A model generated the notes under the pieces. The model saw nothing but the letters and a program-made list of their open reading frames with translations, made no database searches and had not been told where the DNA came from. From the NCBI GenBank assembly GCA_944382965.1, contig CALWOA010000007.1, forward strand, positions 47,586-111,585: a stretch of 64,000 bases of DNA, read 5' to 3'. Shown one piece after another: positions 8,111-15,915 of the stretch (position 1 is its first letter; each line of letters starts with the position of its first letter). Position numbers and translations under genes: made by a program. The stretch is from an uncultured Oscillospiraceae bacterium. GTDB lineage: Bacteria > Bacillota > Clostridia > Oscillospirales > Oscillospiraceae.

Positions 8111-9174
8111 AACGAATTGCGCTGTGTCTTGCGTTGGTGCTCAGTCTGCTGCTGGCGGCCTGCGCCCCGGCCCCCCAGGCAGAGGCCGCCCCCACCCGGG
8201 AGTTTACCGACTCCACCGGGCGGACCGTCACCATCCCCGAAACCGTAACCAAAATCGCCATTTCCGGCCCCCTGAGTCAGGTTTACATTCTGCCCTTGGC
8301 GGGAGATATGCTGGTAGGCGTCAGCAACGCCTATGCCGAAGATGCCGCCGAGTATCTGCCCGATTACCTGTTTGAAATCACCGAGATCGGACAACTCTAC
8401 GGTGGCAAAGGAGAAATGGATCTGGAAGCCCTGCTGTCAGCAGCCCCGGATGTGGTCATTGACATTGGTGACGCCAAAAGCACCGTCGTGGAAGACATGG
8501 ACGCCCTGACGGAGCAGACCGGCATTCCTTTTGTCCATATTGATGCCACAGTAGCTACGGCTCCGGAGGCCTACCGCCTGCTGGGGCAGCTGCTGGGCCG
8601 GGAGGAAAAGGCAGAGGAATTGGCATCCTGGTGTGAAAATACCTATTCGGAACTGACGAAAGTCATGGAGCAGGTAGATGCCGATGGTGCCCGGAAAACC
8701 ATGCTCTACTGTCTGGGCGATAAGGGGACCAATGTAATCGCTGAAGGCTCCTTCCACGCCGAAACCGTGAACATGATGAGCCGGAATCTGGCTGTTGTAG
8801 AGGACGTGGTATCCAACGGCTTAGGCAACGAAGTGGATCTGGAACAGATTCTGTCCTGGGACCCAGACGTAATCATTTTTGCCCCGGACAGCTGTTATGA
8901 GGATGTGGGGACTTCTGCCCAGTGGCAGGGTGTTCGTGCCATTGCGGAAGGCAACTATTACAAGACCCCCTATGGCCCCTACGGCTGGCTGTCCTCTCCC
9001 CCTTCCGTCCAGCGGTATTTAGGCATGCTGTGGCTGGGTGCCTTGCTGTATCCGGAATATATCCAGTACGATCTGCAGGAAGCGGTCACGGAGTACTATA
9101 AGCTTTTCTACGACTGTGATCTGACGGATGAAGCTTATCAGCATCTGATGGAAAACGCCATGCCCGAAACCTGA
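8107..9174 (+). CDS. Metal-chelate/oxyanion ABC substrate-binding lipoprotein (MolA/BtuF-like)
   Basis: 355 residues. A lipoprotein signal peptide ends in LLAAC with the lipidated cysteine at residue 19. The mature part has the TroA/BtuF-type bilobed layout: REFTDSTGRTVTIP opening, IAISGP, the repeated PDVVIDIG and PDVIIFAP strands that flank the two lobes, and the late segment GPYGWLSSPPSVQRYLGM, which I associate with MolA-like proteins near molybdenum genes. It ends the nine-gene operon and is followed by a terminator. The ligand cannot be read from the sequence. Confidence 0.85.
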   Translation: MKRIALCLALVLSLLLAACAPAPQAEAAPTREFTDSTGRTVTIPETVTKIAISGPLSQVYILPLAGDMLVGVSNAYAEDAAEYLPDYLFEITEIGQLYGGKGEMDLEALLSAAPDVVIDIGDAKSTVVEDMDALTEQTGIPFVHIDATVATAPEAYRLLGQLLGREEKAEELASWCENTYSELTKVMEQVDADGARKTMLYCLGDKGTNVIAEGSFHAETVNMMSRNLAVVEDVVSNGLGNEVDLEQILSWDPDVIIFAPDSCYEDVGTSAQWQGVRAIAEGNYYKTPYGPYGWLSSPPSVQRYLGMLWLGALLYPEYIQYDLQEAVTEYYKLFYDCDLTDEAYQHLMENAMPET

Positions 9175-9181
9175 ACAAAGC

Positions 9182-9230
9182 GCCAGCTGGTACGTTGCTT
9201 CTGTACCGGCTGGCAAATTTTGTCTTTCCT
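9182..9230 (+). terminator. Intrinsic terminator of the cofactor/transport operon
   Basis: A 12-bp stem with one mismatch (9182-9193 with 9203-9214) is followed by a T-rich tract. It lies 7 bases after the lipoprotein stop codon. Confidence 0.8.
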
Positions 9231-9378
9231 GTATGGTCAAATAACAGGATTTGTACAGCATCAGCAGTACCTTTTCATTTCCCAGAAAAATCTTTACACC
9301 CTGTTCACCACAAGCAAAGCTTTGTGTATTACACTTTTCGTATTGCACATGAAAATACGGGAAGGATGATCAGCCCAC

Positions 9379-10074
9379 ATGAAAGAAGCGAAAAAGATAG
9401 ACGAGCTTCCCCGATATCTGGATCGGGAAATACTCAGCCAGGAGATAGTCAGCCCGGAAATGTTATCCTTTCGCAGTGAGGTCAACCGCATTCGCCAGCT
9501 CTACAGCAGCGCCATGCAGGTAGCCTCCACCCAGCTGAACATCCTGGATGCGGAATTTTCCTCCGTTTATGACCATTCCCCCATTCACCATTTGGAGTGC
9601 CGGGTGAAAAAGCTGGACAGTATCATTGAAAAACTCCTGCGAAAGGGTTACGAGGTCACGCCGGACAACTTTCACCGCATCCGGGACATTGCCGGTATTC
9701 GGGTCATCTGCAACTATGTGGACGATATCTACTACCTGCGCAATCTGCTCATTGGCAACAGCGGCTTCCAGCTGCTGCGGGAGCGGGATTATATTCAGCA
9801 GCCGAAGGAGAACGGGTATCGAAGTCTGCACCTGATTTTGAATGTGCCGTTCATGATTGCCGAAGGACGGATGGCCCTGCCTGTGGAAATTCAGCTGCGC
9901 ACCATCGCCATGGATATGTGGGCCAGCCTGGAACATGAGCTGCGCTACAAATCCAACCGGGATTTTTCCACCCAGGAATCCCGGCAGCTGTTGGAGTGCG
10001 CCCAAACCCTGGCGGATTTGGATCAGAAGATGCAAGTTTTGTTCCGCGGCAAGGAAGACTCCTCGGAAGAATAG
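9379..10074 (+). CDS. Small alarmone synthetase (RelQ/YjbM-like GTP pyrophosphokinase)
   Basis: 231 residues, the size of a stand-alone (p)ppGpp synthetase with no hydrolase, TGS or ACT domain. Synthetase motifs are visible: VTPDNFHRIRDIAGIRVIC, KENGYRSLHLIL, VEIQLRTIAMDMWASLEHEL. It would transfer pyrophosphate from ATP to GTP or GDP in the cytosol to make stringent-response alarmone. It is monocistronic, between two terminators. RelP and RelQ cannot be separated by eye; the length and motif spacing favour RelQ. Confidence 0.88.
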   Translation: MKEAKKIDELPRYLDREILSQEIVSPEMLSFRSEVNRIRQLYSSAMQVASTQLNILDAEFSSVYDHSPIHHLECRVKKLDSIIEKLLRKGYEVTPDNFHRIRDIAGIRVICNYVDDIYYLRNLLIGNSGFQLLRERDYIQQPKENGYRSLHLILNVPFMIAEGRMALPVEIQLRTIAMDMWASLEHELRYKSNRDFSTQESRQLLECAQTLADLDQKMQVLFRGKEDSSEE

Positions 10075-10093
10075 GCAGATTTTGGAACTCTAC

Positions 10094-10117
10094 CGGCAGT
10101 AGAATTGCCGTTTTTTC
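10094..10117 (+). terminator. Intrinsic terminator after the alarmone synthetase
   Basis: Short stem CGGCA/TGCCG (10094-10098 with 10106-10110) followed directly by six T residues. Confidence 0.75.
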
Positions 10118-10208
10118 TCTCCTGTGACTTCCGATTTGCCTGGTTTCTTTACTTTTTCACCCGAAAGTGTTACACTGGTTTTAAGATATTTCACTTGGAG
10201 GGGTTTAT

Positions 10209-11078
10209 ATGCCTTTTACTGTCTTTACTGACGGATGTTCCAATCTGCCCGGGCGGCTGCTTTCGGAGCTGGACATCCGTGTTCTTCCGTGCAGCTACAT
10301 TCTCGACGGCCAGCCAGGAACCTTTACCGGAGACATTGACGGTTTGGACACCCACGCCTACTATGATAAGCTCCGCGGCGGCTCCACACTGAAAACCAGC
10401 CTGCTGAATACCCATCTGTTTCTGGAACATTTCCGTCCGGAACTAGAAGCCGGAAGGGATATTGTGTATGTAGGCATGTCCTCCGGCATCAGCGGCACCA
10501 TTCAGGCCGCCCGGATCGCCGCTGAAGAGCTGTCCGAAGAATTTCCCGATCGCACCGTACGGATTGTGGATTCTCTTGGTGCCGGTTTTGGCACCGGACT
10601 TCTGACCTGCCGGGCTGCAGACCTGCGTAACGAAGGGAAGACCGCAGCTCAAGCCGGTGAGATTCTGGACGGAGAAGTGATGCACCTGCTGCAATACTTT
10701 ACCGTGGATGATCTGAACTTCCTGAAACGCACCGGTCGGGTCAGCGGCGCCACCGCTGCCATCGGCACCATTCTGAACATCAAACCCCTGCTTTGGGGCG
10801 ACGCCACCGGACACATTGTCTCCTGCGGCAAATACCGGGGCCGAAAAAAAGCTATGGAAGCCATTGTGGAAATGTACCGCACCAAGGCCGTCCATCCGGA
10901 AACCCAGCGGGTTGCCATAACCCACGGCGACTGTCCCGAGGAAGCCCAGCTTCTTGCTCAGCAGATTCAGGAGGTCTGCCCGCCCAAGGAACTGATTGTC
11001 TGTCCTCACGAACCCTTCACCGGCGCCCATGTGGGCCCGGGCATGCTGGCACTGTTCTTCTTTGGTCAGCACAGATAA
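10209..11078 (+). CDS. DegV family fatty-acid-binding protein
   Basis: 289 residues, the usual DegV length. The N-terminus VFTDGCSNLPG matches the family opening (T/S-D-S/G after a beta strand). YVGMSSGISGTIQAA and IVDSLGAGFGTGLL are the conserved serine/glycine loops that hold the fatty-acid carboxylate. YFTVDDLNFLKRTGRVSGA is the family hallmark in the second domain. DegV/FakB proteins present fatty acids to FakA kinase for phospholipid synthesis; no fakA is nearby. It ends 258 bp before the hsp20 gene. Confidence 0.9.
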   Translation: MPFTVFTDGCSNLPGRLLSELDIRVLPCSYILDGQPGTFTGDIDGLDTHAYYDKLRGGSTLKTSLLNTHLFLEHFRPELEAGRDIVYVGMSSGISGTIQAARIAAEELSEEFPDRTVRIVDSLGAGFGTGLLTCRAADLRNEGKTAAQAGEILDGEVMHLLQYFTVDDLNFLKRTGRVSGATAAIGTILNIKPLLWGDATGHIVSCGKYRGRKKAMEAIVEMYRTKAVHPETQRVAITHGDCPEEAQLLAQQIQEVCPPKELIVCPHEPFTGAHVGPGMLALFFFGQHR

Positions 11079-11187
11079 CAAATAACGTACAGGAGGATGC
11101 TAAAAAAGCACCTCCTGTTTTCTTTCTCCAACTTTTCCTGGCAAATTTCGAAGGAATTGTGAACAAACATCGGATACTTTGTGAATT

Positions 11188-11230
11188 TTAGCACTCTAGC
11201 CTTGACAGCGCTAAAATTCAGTGCTATAGT
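11188..11230 (+). promoter_or_regulatory. CIRCE-like operator overlapping a sigma-A promoter (hsp20)
   Basis: TTAGCACTC at 11188-11196, a 9-bp spacer, then CAGCGCTAA at 11206-11214 match the HrcA operator consensus TTAGCACTC-N9-GAGTGCTAA with 7 of 9 bases in the right arm. TTGACA at 11202-11207 and TATAGT at 11225-11230 are 17 bp apart, so the -35 box begins in the CIRCE spacer. A bound HrcA would block polymerase. About 108 bp separate the -10 box from the Hsp20 start. Confidence 0.82.
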
Positions 11231-11337
11231 ACAGGTGTTCCTTGAAAGAGGAATGAAAAAACCAAACGGTAACAAAAGTTCGCCTACGCCCGACATTCTG
11301 TCAGACGCCCACGAAAGATTGAATGGAGGAATGACTT

Positions 11338-11778
11338 ATGTTGCCTAGCATTTTTGGTGAGAACCTGTTTGATGATTTCTTTACGGATCCCTTTGGTATG
11401 ATGCCTCGGGGAAATGATCCTCTGTACGGCAAACACGCCAGAAACATGATGAAGACCGATGTCCGGGAACTGGACAATACCTATGAACTGGATATGGATC
11501 TTCCCGGCTTCAAGAAAGATGAGATCACTGTGGATCTGAAGAACGGCTATCTGACCGTACAGGCCGCCAAGGGCCTGGACAAGGATCAGCAGGATCAGGC
11601 CGGCAATTATATCCGCAGAGAGCGCTATGCCGGTGTTTGCAGTCGCAGCTTCTATGTCGGCGACACCCTGCGTCCTGAGGATATCGGTGCCAAGTATGAA
11701 GACGGCATTCTGAGACTGTCCGTACCCAAGGCGGCAAAGCGGGAGCTGCCGGAAAGCACTTCCATCACCGTCCTGTAA
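11338..11778 (+). CDS. Hsp20/alpha-crystallin small heat-shock protein
   Basis: 146 residues. The alpha-crystallin domain runs from about residue 37 (KTDVRELDNTYELDMDLPGF) to about 139, with the late strand ending DGILRLSVPK, a variant of the usual GVL motif. The short N-terminal arm and the short C-terminal SITVL tail, carrying an I-x-V-like anchor, are typical. It would hold unfolding proteins in the cytosol for refolding. It has a GGAGG site and stands alone between the CIRCE-like promoter and a strong terminator, so HrcA-controlled heat induction is likely. Confidence 0.92.
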   Translation: MLPSIFGENLFDDFFTDPFGMMPRGNDPLYGKHARNMMKTDVRELDNTYELDMDLPGFKKDEITVDLKNGYLTVQAAKGLDKDQQDQAGNYIRRERYAGVCSRSFYVGDTLRPEDIGAKYEDGILRLSVPKAAKRELPESTSITVL

Positions 11779-11789
11779 TCGAACCAAAG

Positions 11790-11821
11790 CCCTCCGGCGG
11801 GAATCGCCGGAGGGCCTTTTT
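11790..11821 (+). terminator. Strong intrinsic terminator after hsp20
   Basis: A perfect 10-bp GC stem (11790-11799 with 11805-11814), 5-base loop and T5 tail. It sits at the convergent junction with the exonuclease gene. Confidence 0.9.
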
Positions 11822-11825
11822 CTGT

Positions 11826-12377
11826 TTATAATGGGATGTAGTTTTGAATGCTGTGCCCCAGCAGCGCCATGATCCGCAGTTCATCCATGGCGTCATACAG
11901 GGCATTATGGGTTTCGCAATAGCATTCGTCACAGGAAAGCATCCGCAGCATGGATTCTACTCCGTATCCCCGCTTCAATCGGCCGGTGGAAAAGCATGGT
12001 GCATGGCGGGGAATTCGGGGATTGTGCTGCCGGTAGGCCGCCATACGCATAATGTCGTACCACTGCAGATGTCCCAGCTCCGGCAGGTGGTTCCGGTCAA
12101 ACCCGGCGTTGTAGGCAAACATCCGCTGGACATCGTAGCCGCCCAGGAGGTCCTTCAGCTCCTTCAGGGCTTCCCGCCGACTGCAAATGCTGGGCTTCAA
12201 GCGGCTGTCAGGAAACAAGACGCTGCTGAACATTCCCCCAGCCTGGTATTCCGGGGTAATAACGTGATATCGTGCATCCACCATTTGAAAGCGGTCACTG
12301 TCTGCAATGATGGTGCCGATGGACATCACACGGTTGTCCCAAGTAGTCTCCGTGTCAATGACTGCAAAATACTCCAT
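11826..12377 (-). CDS. DnaQ-like DEDDh 3'-5' exonuclease
   Basis: 183 residues. Exonuclease motif I is IDTET (residues 7-11, supplying Asp and Glu), motif II is YNAGFDRNHL with its aspartate, and motif III is ETHNALYDAMDE with the histidine and aspartate five residues apart. All four DEDDh catalytic residues are therefore present. It lacks polymerase or BRCT domains and so is a stand-alone nuclease of unknown target (single-stranded DNA or RNA ends). It lies just downstream of the MATE gene on the same strand, 21 bp away, so the two may be co-transcribed. Confidence 0.85.
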   Translation of the reverse strand: MEYFAVIDTETTWDNRVMSIGTIIADSDRFQMVDARYHVITPEYQAGGMFSSVLFPDSRLKPSICSRREALKELKDLLGGYDVQRMFAYNAGFDRNHLPELGHLQWYDIMRMAAYRQHNPRIPRHAPCFSTGRLKRGYGVESMLRMLSCDECYCETHNALYDAMDELRIMALLGHSIQNYIPL

Positions 12378-12398
12378 TTCTCTCTCCTCTTTTGGGGA

Positions 12399-13736
12399 TC
12401 AAACCCCTCTGGATCTGTTCCGCCGCAGGTAAAACAGCACGCCTGCCCCATCTGCCAGGAACCAGCCAATGGGAATGGAGCACCAAATGGCAACCACGCC
12501 CAGGGGCGTTGTGGGTGCCAGGGCGTAAGACAACACCACCCGGGTGCCCAGGGAGATGATGGTCAGAATCAGGGAGATATGGGGTTTTCCCACGCCCCGG
12601 AAATAACCGTACCAGAGGAACAGCACGCCGATGCCGACATACATGGCCCCTTCAATCCGCAGATACCGAATACCTTCTGCCACAATGGCAGTCTCTTCCG
12701 GGTCAATGAACAGCAGCATCAGATTCCGGGCAAACAGCCAGATCAGCACCGAAATCACGGCACAGAACAGCGCCGACACCAAAAAGGAAATTTTCGTTCC
12801 CTGGCGGATCCGCTCTTCCTGCTTGGCCCCGTAGTTCTGGGAGACGAACATGGAATAGGCATTGCCAAACTCCTGTGCAGGCATGTAGGCAATGGTATCA
12901 ATTTTTACTGCGGCGGCAAAGGATGCCATGATGGTGGCGCCGAAACTGTTGACCAGCCCCTGAATCATCAGGATGCCAAAGTTCATCACTGACTGCTGGA
13001 TGCCGGTGGCTACATCGTTGAGGATGATTTCTTTCAGTCTGGGCATGTTCCACTTTCTGCTTTCTTTATCCAGCCGCAGCAGCGGAAGCCTCCCTGCCGC
13101 ATATACCGCAATGCCCACACCAGAGGCCGCCTGGGCAATCACCGTAGCCCAGGCGGCACCGGCTACGCCCATATGCAGACCGGCTACAAACCAGATATCC
13201 AAAACCACATTGATAAGGGAAGAAATGGCCAGGAAAATCAGCGGCACCACCGAATTGCCCATAGCACGGAGCAGAAAGGAAAAGAAGTTATACAAAAAGA
13301 CAAACAAAATTCCCACAAACACCGCTGCCACATACTCCCGGGTCATGTCCATCAATTCTGCGGGGGTTTGCAGCAGTTTCAGAATCGGCTCCATCCCTGG
13401 GTAGAGAATCAGGTACAGCCCAACCGTTACCGCCAGAATAAACCAGAACGACAGCCAGATATCCCCTTTCAGCTTTTCTTCGTCTCTGGCGCCGTAATCC
13501 GTGGAGAAAAACGCGCCGCTGCCCATGCAAAGCCCGATGATGATGGAGGTCAAAAATACCATCAGCGTATAGGCTGACCCCACCGCTGCCAGAGCGTTGG
13601 CACCAATGCATTTGCCCACCACCAGGGTATCCACCAGATTGTAGATCTGCTGCAGCAGGTTTCCTGCGATCATAGGCAGGGAAAACCGCAGCAGCTTCTG
13701 GAAAATAGGACCCTGGGTCAGATTCTCTTCTTTCAA
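12399..13736 (-). CDS. MATE family efflux transporter
   Basis: 445 residues with about 12 membrane segments in two similar halves. The opening MKEENLTQGPIFQKLLRFSLPMIAGNLLQQIYNLVDTLVVG region is the family hallmark: LxxPMI...LxxQxYNxVDxxxVG. A second-half counterpart is GIQQSVMNFGILMIQG. MATE proteins export organic cations or drugs in exchange for Na+ or H+. GGAGG lies 7 bases before the ATG. The substrate is not predictable. Confidence 0.92.
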   Translation of the reverse strand: MKEENLTQGPIFQKLLRFSLPMIAGNLLQQIYNLVDTLVVGKCIGANALAAVGSAYTLMVFLTSIIIGLCMGSGAFFSTDYGARDEEKLKGDIWLSFWFILAVTVGLYLILYPGMEPILKLLQTPAELMDMTREYVAAVFVGILFVFLYNFFSFLLRAMGNSVVPLIFLAISSLINVVLDIWFVAGLHMGVAGAAWATVIAQAASGVGIAVYAAGRLPLLRLDKESRKWNMPRLKEIILNDVATGIQQSVMNFGILMIQGLVNSFGATIMASFAAAVKIDTIAYMPAQEFGNAYSMFVSQNYGAKQEERIRQGTKISFLVSALFCAVISVLIWLFARNLMLLFIDPEETAIVAEGIRYLRIEGAMYVGIGVLFLWYGYFRGVGKPHISLILTIISLGTRVVLSYALAPTTPLGVVAIWCSIPIGWFLADGAGVLFYLRRNRSRGV

Positions 13737-13765
13737 CGTTGTACCTCCGGTTGTTTTCTTACTAT

Positions 13766-13793
13766 GTTATACCGGAAAACAGGGAAATTGCAA
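13766..13793 (-). promoter_or_regulatory. Promoter of the MATE gene
   Basis: On the minus strand TTGCAA (13788-13793) and TATAAC (13766-13771) are 16 bp apart, 30 bp before the start codon. Confidence 0.6.
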
Positions 13794-13910
13794 GAGGGAA
13801 ATTGGAAGTTTTCTTCCAGTTGGACCTCGCTTTTGCAAGGAAAATACACCACCGTAAATAAGCGCTCGAAACCCTCCGCCAGATATTCTCACGGAAGGGG
13901 CTCAAAATAT

Positions 13911-13931
13911 GTTATGAATTTTATTCATAAC
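13911..13931. promoter_or_regulatory. Perfect palindrome, candidate LysR operator
   Basis: Arms GTTATGAAT and ATTCATAAC (9 bp each) flank a TTT centre. A TATAAT -10 box lies about 40 bp downstream (13973-13978) with no good -35, then the LysR gene starts at 14022. It is a likely auto-regulatory site in the LysR/MATE divergent region. Confidence 0.5.
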
Positions 13932-14021
13932 TATATGAAAAATAACAGCTACCAAAATCACAAAATCTGCGCTATAATGTGAACCGCAGTTAGGGAATTC
14001 CAAAAGATTGCGAGGCAGAAA

Positions 14022-14957
14022 ATGCTGGATATATCCGTAAAACAAATGAAATACGCAGTGGAGATTGGTCGCTGCGGTTCCATCAACCAGGCCGCCCAGA
14101 ACCTGTATGTTACCCAGTCCAGTCTGAGTAAGGCTATGAAGGAATTGGAAAGCGTACTGGGATATGCCGTCTTTCACCGCAGCCCCGGCGGCACCACGGT
14201 GACCAAAGAAGGCCGGGAGTTTTTGCAGATTGCCGAAGAAGTAGTCTACAAATTGGATTACCTGGAACGCCAGATCCATCTGCGGAAGGATCAGCAGGCT
14301 TCCATTAATATCTCCATCCCCCGGGCGACTTATATCACTTACGCCTTTACGGAATTCTTTAAGGAAATCCAGAATTTGGAGCAAATTCAAATCAATTTCT
14401 CCGAAACCAACTCTGCCGAAGCGGTGGACAACATTCTTCATCACGGTTTTCATCTGGGCATCATCCGCTATCCGGATGTTCTGGAAGAAAACACAATCCA
14501 CACCCTACAGCAGAAAAAGCTCCGTTTCCGGCGAATCTGGACCTTTGACTACATGCTCCTGGTTTCCAAAGCCTCCCCGCTGGCCAGCCACTCCGAAATC
14601 CATCCCAGCGATCTGCATGGATATATTGAGCTGCTGCATGGTGATACCAGCAACACCTTCCTGCCGGAACGTGCCGATGGTCCCGGCCAGGAGGAATCCG
14701 GCAAGCGGATTTACCTGTACGAGCGAGGCAGTCAGTTTGATTTTCTGAGCAATGTGCCCACCACCTACATGTGGGTATCTCCCCTTCCCGAGAAGGTGCT
14801 GCAGCAGCACGAGTTGGTTCAGATTCCCTGCCCCGATAACCGGTTCCGGTATAACGATATCCTGATCTATCACGAAGATTATCCCTTTGGCGGATATGCG
14901 GAGCAATTTTACAACGTTCTGCTCCAGACAAAAGACGAAATTGAAAAAACAAAGTGA
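14022..14957 (+). CDS. LysR family transcriptional regulator
   Basis: 311 residues. The N-terminal winged helix is clear (CGSINQAAQNLYVTQSSLSK at about residues 19-38, then ELESVLGYAVFHRS). The remainder is a two-lobe effector-binding domain. The ligand is unknown. The gene is divergent from the MATE exporter, which LysR proteins often control, and a perfect palindrome lies between them. A 115-residue protein gene follows 36 bp downstream and may be co-transcribed. Confidence 0.88.
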   Translation: MLDISVKQMKYAVEIGRCGSINQAAQNLYVTQSSLSKAMKELESVLGYAVFHRSPGGTTVTKEGREFLQIAEEVVYKLDYLERQIHLRKDQQASINISIPRATYITYAFTEFFKEIQNLEQIQINFSETNSAEAVDNILHHGFHLGIIRYPDVLEENTIHTLQQKKLRFRRIWTFDYMLLVSKASPLASHSEIHPSDLHGYIELLHGDTSNTFLPERADGPGQEESGKRIYLYERGSQFDFLSNVPTTYMWVSPLPEKVLQQHELVQIPCPDNRFRYNDILIYHEDYPFGGYAEQFYNVLLQTKDEIEKTK

Positions 14958-15002
14958 TCTGCCCCGGCAGAATCCCACGTTTGCAGAAAGAAGATGCACC
15001 AT

Positions 15003-15341
15003 ATGGAAACTGAAATGCATGTAACATTACATCCGGTACTTGCGCTGCATGGCTATGCCATGGACTTTTCCCAAGCTCCCGGCAAGGCAACCTATCGCTT
15101 TCACGTCAATTCCGGTGAAATTGAGATTCACCACCATAGCTATGACGGTGTAGCCGGACTGTGGTGCCTGCCTCCGGAATCCGGAGACGACGCAGTTCAG
15201 GTTCTGCACAGCGGTGACGAGGCAGAAATCACCTTTGACAGCCGCGTCCATGACGCCGAGCCGGACTTCATCGAAATTACCAACCACCACTATGGCAAGC
15301 GGGCGGAATTTTCCTACAGCAAGGTAAAAGAATCCGCTTAA
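15003..15341 (+). CDS. Small conserved-looking protein of unknown function
   Basis: 112 residues from ATG 15003; another ATG at 14994 is possible. The protein is acidic and histidine-rich (HHHS, NHHYG), without membrane segment or signal peptide, and looks like a small beta-rich domain (ATYRFHVNSGEIEIHHHSYD, EITFDSRVHD). I do not recognise a family. It follows the LysR gene in the same direction and is closed by a strong hairpin, so the two may form a unit. Confidence 0.55.
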   Translation: METEMHVTLHPVLALHGYAMDFSQAPGKATYRFHVNSGEIEIHHHSYDGVAGLWCLPPESGDDAVQVLHSGDEAEITFDSRVHDAEPDFIEITNHHYGKRAEFSYSKVKESA

Positions 15342-15381
15342 AAAGGCATATCTTCACTGGATTTTTTTCGTTTCTCATTGT

Positions 15382-15415
15382 ATACCCCCGGTTTTCCAAG
15401 GAAAGCCGGGGGTAT
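15382..15415. terminator. Strong hairpin terminator
   Basis: A 16-bp stem with a single G-U type mismatch (15382-15397 with 15400-15415). It can serve the 112-residue protein gene (+) and the 54-residue ORF (-). Confidence 0.75.
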
Positions 15416-15472
15416 TTCTGTAGCAGCGATTTGAGATTGAAACCGGCAAATCCGAAGGTATCTGCATGGGCT

Positions 15473-15637
15473 TTATGCCCCTACCTCCGCTTTTCCTTTG
15501 CCGTTGGTTTGCAGGCCGGCTGTGTCGTCCACAAGCCCGGCCATTTGATTTTGAATCAGCGCAATGGTATCGTACCCACCGCCTGCGCTGAACAGCCCCA
15601 TCTGAACATAGAAGAAAAACGACGCCATGCTCATCAT
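15473..15637 (-). CDS. 54-residue ORF with a ribosome binding site and a long leader
   Basis: ATG 15637 is preceded by GGAAGG with 7-base spacing, and the frame runs to TAA at 15473-15475. The product starts with a hydrophobic segment (ASFFFYVQMGLFSAGGGY) and ends in a polar tail (GLVDDTAGLQTNGKGKAEVGA). The FxxMGLFSxGGGY stretch is reminiscent of the first helix of chromate transporters, but the rest does not fit, so it is either a small membrane peptide or a remnant. A promoter lies ~185 bp upstream, giving an unusually long untranslated leader. It is divergent from a LysR gene. Confidence 0.45.
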   Translation of the reverse strand: MMSMASFFFYVQMGLFSAGGGYDTIALIQNQMAGLVDDTAGLQTNGKGKAEVGA

Positions 15638-15821
15638 ATCCGTACCTTCCTTTCCGCATTACAGCTGACCCGGCATGTAAAATTCAGGCCGTAGTTGCCA
15701 GGAAATCCACCGTTAAAGCTGCCCCACCAAACAGAAACACTTGCACAAAATCGCTGCCACATCTGTGGGGGTGCCTGGTGTACCTCTCCCGGAAAATCTT
15801 TCCTTTGTTTTCGTTGCCGTT

Positions 15822-15850
15822 ACTATACCACAGAATATTCATAATGAAAA
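15822..15850 (-). promoter_or_regulatory. Promoter of the 54-residue ORF transcript
   Basis: On the minus strand TTTTCA (15845-15850) and TATAGT (15822-15827) are 17 bp apart. The transcript would carry a leader of about 175 nt before the start codon, with GC-rich complementary segments such as CCCCAC and GTGGGG. Confidence 0.5.
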
Positions 15851-15860
15851 ATTATTTATC

Positions 15861-15889
15861 TTTATTTCATTATAAATCTGTGTTATGAT
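15861..15889 (+). promoter_or_regulatory. Promoter of the second LysR gene
   Basis: TTTATT (15861-15866) and TATGAT (15884-15889) with a 17-bp spacer, 26 bp before the LysR start. It is back-to-back with the leftward promoter. Confidence 0.55.
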
Positions 15890-15915
15890 AAAGTCAAAAA
15901 AAGAGGAGGGGCACC

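Noticed and set aside
15473-15637. Chromate transporter fragment
   Set aside because: Only the FxxMGLFSxGGGY stretch resembles ChrA. The rest does not align and the ORF has its own start and stop.
15640-15820. Glycine- or THF-riboswitch-like opening (GGGAGAGG) in the leader of the 54-residue ORF
   Set aside because: Downstream conserved segments of either riboswitch class are not present; only the generic purine-rich opening matches.
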